From Sindora glabra (taxonomy: Eukaryota; Streptophyta; Magnoliopsida; Fabales; Fabaceae), in the NCBI GenBank assembly GCA_020226215.1, contig CM035232.1, forward strand, positions 20,682,316-20,746,315: DNA of 64,000 nucleotides, given 5' to 3'. The notes beneath the pieces are model-generated. The model saw nothing but the letters and a program-made list of their open reading frames with translations, made no database searches and was not told the origin of the DNA. Of the stretch, positions 1-11,647 are shown piece by piece. How positions within the stretch are numbered: position 1 is the stretch's first letter; every line of letters begins with the position of its first letter. A program made the translations under genes and the position numbers.

Positions 1-716
1 TACATGTTTTTAAGAATTTTAATTGTATGGTACCCCTTATAAATGTTGTATGAGAATAAACATATTATTATGAATTAAATGGTTATGAATGGACTTAGTA
101 TTCCATGTGAAATCACTTGGAATAGAAATTATTATGTTTTATTTATGTATATATTATAGTCGTGTAATGATGATATTGAGGGATTTTGTTTACATTGAGA
201 TCTATGCACCGAATTAGAGTACTTGTTTATAAAGGAATAAGGCTGACTATGAAGGATAAAGTTAAATTTGTAAAGGGATAAGAACAATGAGAAGTCACAA
301 AGAGGATAATTTGATTGTGCAATTTATAAATGTTATATTTGAAAGACATTATGCCAACTTTCTTGGTAGGTTTGATATTTTGGCAATTCAAATGGATTAT
401 ACCACTCTGTGATATTTGTACATATAGCTTATTTGACTAATCTTAAATAAATCCAAATGGGAGAACATTTATTCTATTATTGAGTTAATATTATCATGTA
501 ATTACTTGAGTTGAATGTTAACCCATTAAGTTTCTAGATTTATTTTTTCATGGTCTAATTTTAAGACATTTAAATCAATGCTCCACCACCACCTCCATTG
601 CTATAAAAGGGGCTTGCTCTCTTAAGGGCTTTTCCATTATTTTATAAGTCAAGCTGCATTTAAATAATGAATCATTTTGTAACTTCACGAAAATTTGTTG
701 ACTTACTACCCAGGTT
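1..716. other. AT-rich left flank, no gene recognised
   Basis: No open frame of useful length is visible. Part of it (about 245-300, 'aggataaagttaaatttgta...') loosely resembles 29390-29440 further along, so it may be the relic of an LTR-like repeat family. The only clear signal is the TATA box near 602. The right edge is the GTT target duplication of the CACTA element. Confidence 0.4.
602..610 (+). promoter_or_regulatory. TATA box (TATAAAAGG)
   Basis: The sequence CTATAAAAGGGG follows a C-rich run of CCACCACCACCTCCATTG and precedes a pyrimidine-rich stretch. This is a textbook plant core-promoter shape. No coding exon follows before the CACTA insertion at 717, so it may be a promoter cut off from its gene or the U3/R part of an old LTR. 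Confidence 0.4.
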
Positions 717-735
717 CACTACAAAAAAATTTTTG
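717..735 (+). repeat. CACTA-1 left terminal inverted repeat
   Basis: CACTACAAAAAAATTTTTG pairs with the right terminus at 4982-5000 with a few mismatches. Confidence 0.7.
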
Positions 736-1268
736 TTTAGTGACAACAAAAGTTGTGACAAGAAGTTGATGTATTGTCCAAAAAGTTGTTAGAAACAATT
801 TTAACCTTTTACAAGTTGGATTTAAACGAAATCAAGTATCAATCGAGAGGAAAGCACCCTGGGAAAGAGTAAACCAAATTATATCTTGGAACCAATAGAG
901 AAAAGTTTCAGCTACAATAGAGAAAAGTTTTCGTCACCGAGGATGAATTATGCTTCGTTTTAGATTTTATGATCACCTGAAAGTATTCTGTATTCACGTT
1001 CAATGTAATTCAAGTTGTGACTTTGTAAATAAAAAAGATCATGAAATTATCCATGATTGTTAAATAACTACTTAAATTTTACAATGTAAATTCGCAAAAA
1101 AATCAACTTAACTGAAATTCACTAATCATTATTTGTGCATGAGGAAAGTATATCAATGAAATTAGCCAGTTAGTTTGCAAATTCTTAAGTACATTTCTTT
1201 GCTACAAATGAAGAATAGAAGTGCTCCCGAAGATCACAAAGGAAAACAACAGGGAAAAAGAATATTAC

Positions 1269-2097
1269 TTGCCAGAATAATATGTTTAGAGGCATAAATT
1301 CCTTTGTTACTGCACCCTTGTCAACTCCGCCACGCAGAAGATACTTCCAATTCAAATTCTTCTTGCCACCAGGTTGTTGCCTCCAATATTCAGATCAGAC
1401 AAAGTAGAGAACAGAGTTATCATGAGCAAACCGCATAGGCGTGGCCACGACACAGGTTCTCGGAATTTAACCAGCAGAAAGAAAACATTAAGAAATTGGA
1501 AAAAGAAAAAAATCCATCACAGGAAAGTAGATTAAAACATGCATGAAATCTTAGGAAACTAATCCATGAAAAGGGGAACATCTTATAGCCTCTACGAAGA
1601 AATTCTAGGGAACTTTCCTCTTCTTGCAGTCCCAGGACCCTCAACAGCTTTTCTTTGGCCTATATAAGTCAATGGATTAATCTAAAAGCAAAAGGAGTAA
1701 ATGGTAAATGAGGCATTAAAATTTGAGCTCACCTCGCTAAGTGTGAAGCCTGGTGCACTCTCTGCTATGCAAGCATAAGAACCACCTGGTTGTTTAAGCA
1801 TTATGTGCCAAGGACCTAAACAGATGCATAAATTTAGGGTCCAAGAAAAATCGTAAGTTGTTTTGATCTTGCTTTTAAACATATATGCATGCATGTAGAT
1901 ACACAGTACCTGGATGCTGGCAAAACAGAGTCCCACTATAATCGATGAAATAAGGAGCTACTGCAACTGTCTTGAGAACAGAAAAATAAAACAAATATTG
2001 TTTTATCAACCAGAATGAGAAGGCAGTTTATGCACAGTGAAGACTAAAATAAAGAGGCACCTTTGAATACTCTCTTTTGTTGGGAAGCCAAGAAGGC
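1269..2097 (-). pseudogene. Captured exons of an unrecognised plant gene
   Basis: On the minus strand a chain of short exons can be read with intact GT-AG borders and matching phases: A 2097-2061 (PSWLPNKREYSK), B 1970-1910 (TVAVAPYFIDYSG...HPG), C 1815-1733 (PWHIMLKQPGGSYACIAE... to ...TLSE) and D 1659 to about 1596 (AKEKLLRVLGLQEEE...). A further open exon lies at about 1385-1269 (YWRQQPGGKKNLNWKYLL..., then GGVDKGAVTKEFMPLNI), but its acceptor is not clear. B to C splits a Gly codon and C to D is in phase, which is very unlikely by chance. The start and end of the protein are missing. I do not recognise the family. Introns are kept, so the capture happened at the DNA level rather than by retroposition. 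It lies inside CACTA-1 and is antisense to the atpB and LINE pieces. It could also be a native gene later enclosed, but the transposon ends flank it on both sides. Confidence 0.6.
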
Positions 2098-2429
2098 CTA
2101 AATCAGCACTATAAAGTAAATAGCTTAGCAAGACTGCAAATTCAAGAAACTAAAAGAGATACATCAAACTGTAAAAAGGAGATAGGGTGGAATATGCTTG
2201 AAAAATGTTGCAGGTCATTTGCCTTAGGAGCTGCAGGTGGTTGAAGATCTCAATTAACCGAGGGGTTGGACAAGGATTCAAATAAATTTAACGTAGCTTA
2301 TAATGAAGCAAAAAAGGAGATCTTCTTTCAATGACACCCATCCCTTATTCAAATATACCCAATTGGCTAGCTTGAAAAGGTTCCTCACAAGGAGTTTATA
2401 CTGTCAAGAGGGGCTACCAGATTCTGTCA

Positions 2430-2980
2430 GGGAAGATGCCTAATATTTACAATGCTCTAATAGTTAAGGGTCGAGATACTGTCGGTCAACAAATTAAGGT
2501 GACTTGTGAAGTACAACAATTATTAGGAAATAATCGAGTTCGAGCTGTAGCTATGAGTGCTACAGATGGTCTAATGAGAGGAATGGAAGTGATTGACACG
2601 GGAGCTCCTCTAAGTGTTCCAGTTGACGGGGCGACTTTAGGATGAATTTTCAACGTACTTGGAGAACTTATTGATAATTTAGATCCTGTAGATATTCGCA
2701 CAACATCTCCTATTCATAGATCCGCGCCTACCTTTATACAGTTAGATACAAAATTATCCATTTTTGAAACAGGAATTAAAATAGTAGATCTTTTAGCTCC
2801 TTATCGCCGTGGAGGAAAAATAGGACTTTTCGGTGGAGCTGGAGTGGATAAAACAGTACTCATTATGGAATTGATCAACAACATTGCCAAAACTCATGGA
2901 GGTGTATCCGTATTTGACGGCGTAGGTGAACGTACTCGCGAGGGAAATGATCTTTACATGGAAATGAAAGAATCTGGAGA
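2430..2980 (+). pseudogene. atpB: Plastid-derived atpB fragment (ATP synthase CF1 beta subunit)
   Basis: The reading frame starting MPNIYNALIVKGRDTVGQ matches the chloroplast ATP synthase beta subunit, the catalytic subunit of CF1. About 180 of its roughly 500 codons are present, from near the N-terminal barrel through the Walker A loop to YMEMKESG. The frame is kept throughout, but an R codon has become TGA at 2643-2645. The P-loop reads GGAGVDKT at 2832-2855, where the family has GGAGVGKT. Similarity begins abruptly at about 2430 and stops at 2980, where LINE sequence takes over. It has no start codon, plastid promoter or C-terminal half. It is a plastid-to-nucleus transfer (NUPT) that has aged by substitution, carried inside CACTA-1. 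Confidence 0.92.
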
Positions 2981-3036
2981 CTTCCTATGCTCCTAATCAG
3001 ATGCATTGGAAGGAGTTATGGAGACTTCCTATGCTC
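2975..3036 (+). repeat. 18-bp direct repeat at the atpB-LINE junction
   Basis: TGGAGACTTCCTATGCTC occurs at 2975-2992, fused to the end of atpB, and again at 3019-3036 in its natural LINE context (WRLPML). The spacer is 26 bp. Native atpB also has TGGAG at this point, so a short microhomology lies at the join. Confidence 0.85.
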
Positions 3037-3466
3037 AATAGAGTCAAAAAAATTTCACGGAAACTGTGTTGAGATGCCTTACTTACGAAAGATGCCCTTT
3101 GTAGCCACAATCTTCAAGTAGATCCTCAGTGTGTGCTATGTCATGAGGATATAGGAAATGGCAAATCACCTTTTCCTGCAGTGTCCCTACACGAAGGCAG
3201 CGTGGTTTGGATCTAGTCTAATCATGAAATCTGAACTCATTCGACCCTCAAGTATTGCAGCATGGTTAATTGCATGCCTGCAAAATAGTATGAATCAGCA
3301 AGATATGATAAGAAATCTTATTTGCCCAGTTGCTGTTATTCTACATACCGTACGGTATACTTGAAATCAAGCTATTTTCAGGCAATAAAACCTCAAATTC
3401 ATGATACTCAACTGCTGATTAGGAAATGGACTGCTGAGTGTATAGCAGATAAAGATCAGAGGCACT
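2998..3466 (+). pseudogene. LINE (non-LTR retrotransposon) fragment: zinc-binding zf-RVT domain
   Basis: The translation from 2998 reads QMHWKELWRLPMLNRVKK, then a TGA at 3070-3072, then DALLTKDALCSHNLQV and CVLCHEDIG. After a frameshift near 3155 it continues ANHLFLQCPYTKAAWFGS. The C-x2-C ... H-x4-C pattern (CVLC ... HLFLQC) preceded by W-K-x-L-W-x-L-P is the hallmark of the zf-RVT domain behind the reverse transcriptase of plant LINEs. After another stop at 3362 the frame goes on as FQAIKPQIHDTQLLIRKW. The RT and endonuclease parts are absent. It is dead, with at least two stops and one frameshift, and is fused to the atpB piece on its left. A weakly coding-like frame continues to about 3615. 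Confidence 0.82.
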
Positions 3467-3615
3467 AGAGTTCTGGAACTAGGGGAGCTACTGTACTCCA
3501 TAAAAAAATTGTCAGAGATCAACGGAATCAGATTGAGTTAGAGTTGCTAGTGGAGAAGAGAAAATATAAAGATAAGACAACTATTTTAAATATTTGTTTG
3601 CTAATTATGGCCTAA

Positions 3616-4981
3616 GAATTTTGACGAGTACAGATGACAGCCAAGTTGCTAACATTGCAAGAACTATATAATTAATTAACATTGCAAGCTACAAGCTCAA
3701 GTGTACGGAAGCATAGTTTTAAGGGGGAAAATGGGCTTCCTAAAAAAAGAAAGAGACCATAGACCCAAACTTCAATGTTAATGCAAAAATTTTCAAGATA
3801 TGCTATCGACATTCCAATTGTTTGAAGGATAATGAAAATTTGACACAAGTAAGCATCTGGAGTTAACCTCTGGCCTCAGGCACTCTAATATAAAAATCAA
3901 GGATATACCGCTGAATTTAACTTTGTTTTGTCCTTCCTTTCTCTATACATTCATCTTCGAAATTCTAACGATATGAGGATCACGTGAATAGACTAGTATC
4001 ATCCGAACGTCATCTCCAAAATTCTAAGGCTATACACCTTCATAATTAGAATGCCATAACCAAAACCAAGTTTTATAAGAACATCAAAGGAAAAACTGAT
4101 TTTGCCCGATCAAAAAATCCAAATTCATCTAGATAACTGGCAGAGGGTATAAAGTGCAGAAACTAGTTCTCATAGCTATAAAGTTCGCATAGTTTCATAT
4201 TCAAAGACGAGGACCAGTAGACAGAGTTGAAAATACCATCCAAATTCAAACATTAATCAAACAAAGTGATAATATGAGAGAAACATTCAAATTCAAGTTT
4301 AACGAGCGTTGGAGATGATGAAATTTCGATAAGCGACGCAAAACATATAGAAGACACGAAATCGAACAAATTTCCGATGAGCGAAGTGAAATTTAGCAAT
4401 CAGCGAGCAAAATGTGATGATGAAACACGATCAACGAACCTTTAAAATCGGCGACGAAATGAATGAAGGCGAAGAGTGAAAATCCTTGCGACAATTGATT
4501 CAATTAATTAAGAGTTAGATATTTTTAAATAAAATTTTTAAATTTTATAAATAAAAAAATTATTATTAGAAGTACTTTCTTTTTATATTAATTTTTTTTA
4601 ACTTAAATTTGAATTAATCAAAGATTCAATATAATTTATCAATAGATTATACCAAAAATTGAAATCCTTCTCTTCTATCTAACCCCCTCCCTTTTTTTTT
4701 TAGTAATTCATACTTTCAATGACGGCAAAACAGTTTTGTAACTAAAACATTCTCTTTGTGACCAAATCGGCGTCAATATTTTCTTGCTATCACTGAATGT
4801 AAATATCTATTTTTAAAAATATTTTTAAATGACGAAAAATGAAAATTTTCACTAAAATAATTGTTTTTGTGACTATAAATTTATCTTGTTACTAATGCTA
4901 ATGATGATGATTTAATGATAGCAATAAAATATTATTACTGAAGCAATTTTTTTGGGGACACAAATATTTCTTGTTACAAAA
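3616..4981. other. CACTA-1 right interior and subterminal region, no gene recognised
   Basis: 3616-4500 is moderately AT-rich and has no convincing frame. A less AT-rich block at 4300-4500, rich in 'gcgacgaaat'-like words, resembles a 5' leader but leads to nothing. From 4720 to 4981 words such as gtgac, gacgg and ttgttac recur on both strands, as in CACTA subterminal regions. Confidence 0.4.
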
Positions 4982-5000
4982 GTTCAAAATTCTTGTAGTA
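4982..5000 (-). repeat. CACTA-1 right terminal inverted repeat
   Basis: Plus-strand reading ends ...TTCTTGTAGTA and is followed directly by the GTT duplication. The expected final G is A here. Confidence 0.7.
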
Positions 5001-5003
5001 GTT

Positions 5004-5718
5004 TTAATTGTAGATGATAAAATTTAGAATTGTATTAGCATAAATTATGTAAAATATATTGATCATGAGCTTTAATTAGGTTAACTTATCCTTACTTAGT
5101 GAAGTTTTAAAAGTTGGTATAACTTCCCTTTTGAAATAGCCCTCTTACATGGTAGGATATTATTCAAATTAAATGGAAGGAATTTGCAGTTTTCCATTTC
5201 AGCTCTACCTTTACCTATGATTATGAGTTCATTGTTATCTAGTATCTTATATTTACTGTTGTTAATCTTATTGAAAAAATTAAGTTTAATGATTCCACGC
5301 TAATCATGGTTGCGGGTGAGTTGTTACACAACCTCTCTGTGGCCAACTACAAAGTGCATAACCCTTAAAGAATCAGCCATCAAGGTTAAGAATTCAACCA
5401 CCGGTGTTGTTTGTTTTCTTACTTGAAGTAATTTCTCCTTTTTTTTTTATTTCTTAATGGCACTCTACTCCGTCAAAGTTAAATTTAGTTCTATTTTATA
5501 TATTTAAAGTACTCTAGTCTATACATAGTATTAGTCATTCAATTAAATTTAAATGAATTCGCTTACAACTAATGAAACCGATTAAGCTTAATTTTAATTG
5601 CTAATTCAATTTAATTCATATAAAATTTTACAATCCACCAATGATGATTGATTAGATTTGAGTTCCTTAACCGATTAATGATCACCTTAACTAAATATTT
5701 TGAATAATAGTTAAAAAT
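5004..5718. other. Spacer between the two CACTA elements
   Basis: No gene is recognised. A less AT-rich stretch at 5285-5410 (gattccacgctaatcatggttgcggg...) stands out, but its frames are short. It shares an exact 17-mer with 23114-23130. Confidence 0.35.
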
Positions 5719-5739
5719 TATCACTACAATAAAAAAAAA

Positions 5740-6075
5740 TTTTAGCAATAACAAAAGTCATTGGTGTAGAAAGTTTGGTCGTCGCTAAATATGAAAATTG
5801 TCAATGAAAAAGTCATCGGCATAGGTTCGTAAGTGAAGCCACTAACATCGACGACAATTTGTCATCGAAAAAAGTTTAATTTTTAGCAATAACAAAGTCG
5901 TAACAAAAAATATTTTTAAAATTTAAAAATTTTTAAATTTTTTATTTTTACCGACGACATTTATCGTCGGGTCCAATTAAAAAAATAAAAAAAATTTAAA
6001 ATACTTTTAACGACGATAGTGTTATCGCTAAAAGTCAAACCTTCAGTGACAATATTATCGTCACTGAAAGTGTTT
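5740..6075. repeat. CACTA-2 left subterminal repeats
   Basis: Short units such as tcatcg, tcgtcg, gacgac and tagcaataac recur in both orientations between AT-rich spacers. They match the kind seen at the other end of the element. Confidence 0.6.
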
Positions 6076-6079
6076 TGAA

Positions 6080-7392
6080 ATTTTTTTAAAAATTCAAGTT
6101 GAAATTGAAGTTATAATTAAATATAATTCAAATGATATATTATATTTAACAACATAATCTAAAATATTCTTTATTTCAATTCAATTAAATTATATTTATC
6201 TTTTTTAAATTAAATTAAATTTAATGTAAATTGTACAACTGCAATACATCAACAATACTAATAATAATGTATAACAATTTGATAAAATAAATTCATTAAT
6301 GTAATGTTATAGCAATAATAATACTAATAATAAGTAGGTAACTACCATATATTTAATGTTAATTTCATAAGTTATTCATTAATGTAATGTTATTGTAATT
6401 TTAGCTACTAAAATTATGTACATAACATATATTTTCTAAAATAATTAAAAATTATTTCTTTTCATTATTTTTTAATCAAAGAAAAAATCATATCAAAGGG
6501 TGGTTGAAATTGTAAATAAAAAAATAATTTACTTAATTACAAAATTAACATTGAAAATAACAAAATAAAATTTAAAAAATAATTAAATATTACTTATTTT
6601 GATTCTATTTAGGATCTAGCTTTAAAAAATAATTTTGATAAATAAATTTTGAAAATAGGTCAATTACAAATTTTATTATTTTTAAGAATAAATAATAAAA
6701 TTATTTTATTCAAAAAGGGAATAATTTTCATGTAGGTTCAAGTTTAATTAATTTTTTTTATTATGTGGTGTAAATAATATAATTTGTATTGTTAAGTTTC
6801 AATTTTAATTTTAATTAAGAAAAAGATTATATTATTAGAATTATGTATTTTCTAAACTATATTTACATAATTATTTTAATTTCCTATGTTACATTACTTC
6901 AATGAAACTAATAATTTTGAAATCTCCTAAATTACACCATAAATTTTAAATTTTATAAATAAAATATCATAACAACTCTGTCTTATATTAATCTAACTAA
7001 ATAATCCACACATATATCGTATAATAAAAAGTTATAATTTAAGAGATACATAATAACAACAAAATTTATATTTATAAATTTCATGCTAAAACAAATTTGC
7101 GTAAACATATTTAATATTTACAACATATAAAACTAAATAAGATGGAGTTTTATATCAAAGTAAATATACTATTAATTCCATTAATTTATTACAAATTATT
7201 CATTCCACAGATTATATATTATAATAAAAATATTATAAAATTTAATTTACATACCTCAATTGTAAAAATTTACTGATCAAATATATTCTAAATGCTTCTT
7301 AGAATAATGATAAAAATAACAATAACTAATAAATCAAAATTACAAATATAAAAAATTAATACATACAAAAATATATATAAATTATAAATCTA
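6080..7392. other. AT-rich interior of CACTA-2, left part
   Basis: Almost pure A+T with no open frame, no clear repeat unit and no recognisable gene. It ends at the proposed Helitron insertion point. Confidence 0.4.
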
Positions 7393-7399
7393 TCTATAC

Positions 7400-7690
7400 A
7401 GAGAATACAGCCTTTGCGTTTTCCTTTTTTTATTGTTTTTTGCTTTTGACGTGTCGGCCTCTCAGCTAATGTAAATTTTCATTTCCCGCCTAATTGACTC
7501 TATGTCCAATGCTTCACCGGTGGGCAGATTTCGGATTAAAAAGGAGAAATGGAATGGGCCTTCATTTTGCTACGTCTGGTGGACAGATATTCATGCTGAT
7601 GGGCTGGGCTAATGCATGAAGGCTTCTTTTTCATTTCAAACAGCTTTCTGCTTGACATTCTTGTCGAAGAACAGTGTCATTATGCTTTCC
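7400..7690 (+). other. Less AT-rich 5' block of the Helitron
   Basis: About 290 bp of mixed composition (acgtgtcggcctctcagc, gggctgggctaatgcatg) between AT-rich neighbours. No long frame or known domain is seen. It may be the Helitron's own 5' sequence or a captured piece of host DNA. Confidence 0.35.
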
Positions 7691-10600
7691 TTTTTTGTAT
7701 CAATTAATGATAATATCTTCTTTTATTTATTTATTTTTTGTTACATGTCTTTCCTTTTTTTTTCTTTCTTTTTGTATTTAAAAGTCATTGTTTAAAACTT
7801 AAAAACTGACATCACTAAAAAAATATATATTATTATAAAAATATTTAAAATAAGTTAAAATATTTAATTGAATTAAATTACTTAATTATATATTTTACTT
7901 TTACTTTTATATTATTTTATAACTTATTCATTATTTTTTATTTACTCTACCATATGTTTTTTATTTTTTATTTTTCATATCTATTATTATTTTCTATTTA
8001 TATCATGATATTTTAAATTTTATTATAAATATATTTTAACTAAGTTAAAATTTTGATACAAAGAGTATTAATTAAAATAATTAATTGTTTATTGTATATT
8101 TTAATAAAAATATCTAAAATATAAAACCAATTTTATTTGTTTAAATTTTGAATATATTATCTTGATATTAATTTTTAAATATTATATTTTAAATTAAATA
8201 TATATTAATTAAAATTTTGTCAATACTTCATAATTCATGCATTATTTCACTTTTTTATCAATTTCATTATATTTTTTATACTCACTTCTATTATTTATAA
8301 TTTAGAAAGTAATATTGTTAAATAATATAAATATAATATATTAATATCATTAAATAGTATAGATATAAAAAATATATTTTTATTATTAAAACATTTTACA
8401 TATGTTCAAATATAATTCAGTTGTTTTCCTAAATTATATATTCTATTATTTATAGACTATCAATTATATAATCTATTATTTAAAAACTATTTAAAATTTA
8501 AAATTAAATTTATTTATTTAAATTTTATAAATATATTCTTCACATGAATTTTTAATTTGCAAGGCTTATAACTTATCCATTATTTTATTTTTTTATCTAT
8601 TTCATTACTTATATTTTTTTCATATTTTCTCCTATTATTATATATCACTCAAATGTTAATATTATTTAGTAGTGTAGATACAAGATAACATATTTTTTAT
8701 TATAAAAATGTTTCATATAACTTAAAATTTTAATTAAATTATTTAAATACATATTTTATTTTTAAATTTTATATTTTTTTACTATTTATTAAAAATTTCA
8801 TTAGATTGATCATTGCATATTTTTCTTTTTTTTTCTCTTGGTTTCCCTTTCATTGTTTATAAATTATACACTAATTTAACAAACAAGTATACATACAATA
8901 AAATATATTTTATTTTTTTTATGAAATTATTTTAAATAAGTTAAAAATATAATTTAATTAAATTTTATTTTTAACTCTTATATCAATTAGTTTTCTTCTT
9001 TTTCTTTGTTCCATTCCATATTTTTTGGCTTTTTTTCCTTTACAACATAGATGATAATATTATTAAGTAATACAGATACTATATATATAATTTTATTGTA
9101 AAAATATTTTAAATAAGTTAAAATATGAATACAAAGCATTAATTGAAATAATTAATTACTTATTCTATTATTTAATAAAAATGTAAAAATTAAAATTAAA
9201 CTTTTTTATTTAAATTTTATCAATAAGTCGTTAATATCCAATTTTTAGTACTATTTTCTAAATTAAATATATATTAATTGAAAATTTTTCAAACTTTTAC
9301 AGATTGTGTACCATTTTATTTTTTATTTATTTTATTGTATACTATTATTTTTTATATTTACTTCCATTAGTTATAATTTAGATGTTAATAATATAGATAT
9401 AATATAATATAATATAATTGTATGATAAAAATATTTTATATAACATAAAATTTTAATTTAATTAAATTTTTAACTTTATATTTTATTTTTAACTCTTATA
9501 TTACTTTTTTTTTCATTTAGTATTATTTTTCAAATTTAAAAAAATTATCCTCTTTTTATCTATCATTTTCAAAATTTGATGAAGCATTGTTTTTTTTTTT
9601 CAACTTTACACTTCTTTTTCACTAATAAATACTTCATTATTTTATACATTATCTTAAAATATGTCAACAAATTTATTCTATCATATTTCTCACTTCTACA
9701 CTAATATCAATATTAAACATAGAATACAAGGTTTTGTTTCTCCTAAACTTTGACATATGTCAACTTTCCCTTCCTTTATTTTTTTCATTTTCCAGCCTAA
9801 ACCCAAGCCTTTTATTTTTTTTCCTTTTATTATTTTGGAGTTCTTAAATAAATTTTCATTTTTTCATTTACATTATTATTCCATTCTACTATATATATAG
9901 TTTATTGCATTTTTTTTATATTTGTTCCTTTTAATTACACTTTAGATATTAGCACAAATATATTATAATATATTTTATTTTATTATAAAAATATTTTAAA
10001 GGTGTTAAAGATTCAATTTAATTAAATTCATTTCCATACTTTTATTACTTTTAAACTATTACATAGTCTCTATTTATTTGCTTTATAACACTTTAAATTA
10101 TATACATATTTTTTATTTAATTTATTATATTTGTATATTTATTTATATTATTTACAATTCAAATGTCAATATTATTTAATAATACATAAATATGATATAT
10201 TTTATTTTTATTATAAAATATTTTAAATAAATTAAAAATTCAAATTAATTGAATTATTTAACTTTACATTCTATTTTTAATTTCATTATTACTTTATAAA
10301 CTACTATCTATATTTGTTCTTTTCATTTGCTCCATAAAATATTTTTATTCTTTTCCTTTTTCATGTGAAATCCTATTATTTGTAATTAAAATGCTAATCA
10401 ATATCTATATTAAACAGCAAAAACATAGTTCTATTTTTTATTTTTTTATTACTTTTCTAAATGACGTGTGGCTTATCTAGGGCTTAAAGATATTTTGATT
10501 TCCTACCCAAATGTTTCTTACTCATTTGCTTCCTCTTACATAATTTTTCTTTTTTAATTTACCTTATTACTTTATATTATATAATATTATCTTTTTAATT

Positions 10601-11596
10601 TATCTAATTATATATTCTTGTGTATATTTATAATTTTGATACTAATACCATAAATATAACATGCTACATTATATTTTTAATATGAAAATATTCTATATAA
10701 ATAAAAATTTTAATTTAACTAAATATTTTATTTTTATCTTTTATATTATTATATTACTTATTTATTTTTGTTGGATTTTTTCTTTTCTCCTTTTTTAACC
10801 GTGTTTAAACCTAATTTTACAATTCAAATATTAATATTACTAAGAAGTATATATTTTATTTTTATAAAATTATTTAAAATAAATTAAAAAAATTAATTAA
10901 ATTGAATTAGTTAATTATATATTCTACTTTTTAATTTTATATTACTTTATAACTTATTTGCTATTTTTTATTTTTATTTGCTCAATTGTTTGTTTTTTTA
11001 TTCTTTTCTTTTCATATCCGCTATTATTTTCATTTTAGATATTGATATTATATAATAGTATATATATATATCATGATATATTTAATTTTGTTGTAAATAT
11101 ATATTAAATAACTTATATTTTTTATATAAAAGGTATTCATTGAACAGTACATTATTTAATCAAAATATCTAAAAATTAAAACCAAATTTATTTGTTTAAA
11201 TTTTGTCTATATTATCTTAAAATAATTTTTTAAATATTATATTTTAAAATAAATATACATCAATTGAGACTTTGTTAATAGTTTATAACTTATGCATTAT
11301 TTCATTCCCTTTTTATTTACCTTATTTTATATTTTTTATACTTATTTATATTATTTATAGTTTAGATCATAATATCACTCAATAATATAGATATATCATA
11401 CTAATATTATTAAGTAATACAAATACAATATAGTTTGTTTTCTTTTTATCAGAAAAAATATTAAATAAGTTAAAATTTAATTTAATTCTATGAACTTTGA
11501 TTATATATTTTATTTTCGAACTTTTAACACTTTATTTTCTCTTTATTCACACTATTGCTTCTTACTATGCAAGGCAAGTAGTTTTCTTTATCTATT

Positions 11597-11598
<2 letters not shown>

Positions 11599-11644
<46 letters not shown>
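11599..11644. repeat. (TA)n microsatellite
   Basis: About 23 uninterrupted AT dinucleotides within the tandem array. Confidence 0.95.

Positions 11645-11647
<3 letters not shown>

Larger units (their letters stand above)
717..5000. mobile_element. CACTA (En/Spm) transposon 1, non-autonomous, with gene-fragment cargo
   Basis: The left end begins CACTACAAAAAAATTTTTG and the right end, read on the minus strand, begins TACTACAAGAATTTTG, so the last base of the CACTA motif has changed. The flanking bases are GTT at 714-716 and GTT at 5001-5003, a 3-bp target duplication as expected for this superfamily. Short 'gtgac/gtaac' motifs recur inside both ends (720-800 and 4730-4990), like CACTA subterminal repeats. 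No transposase frame is visible. The 4.28-kb interior instead holds antisense exons of an unknown gene, a plastid atpB piece and a LINE piece. This is the pattern of a gene-capturing CACTA element that depends on a transposase encoded elsewhere. Termini and duplication are seen directly; capture is inferred. Confidence 0.75.

Noticed and set aside
2436..2645. Stand-alone 69-residue gene with atpB similarity
   Set aside because: It is only the part of the plastid fragment before the TGA at 2643; the same frame continues as atpB to 2980.
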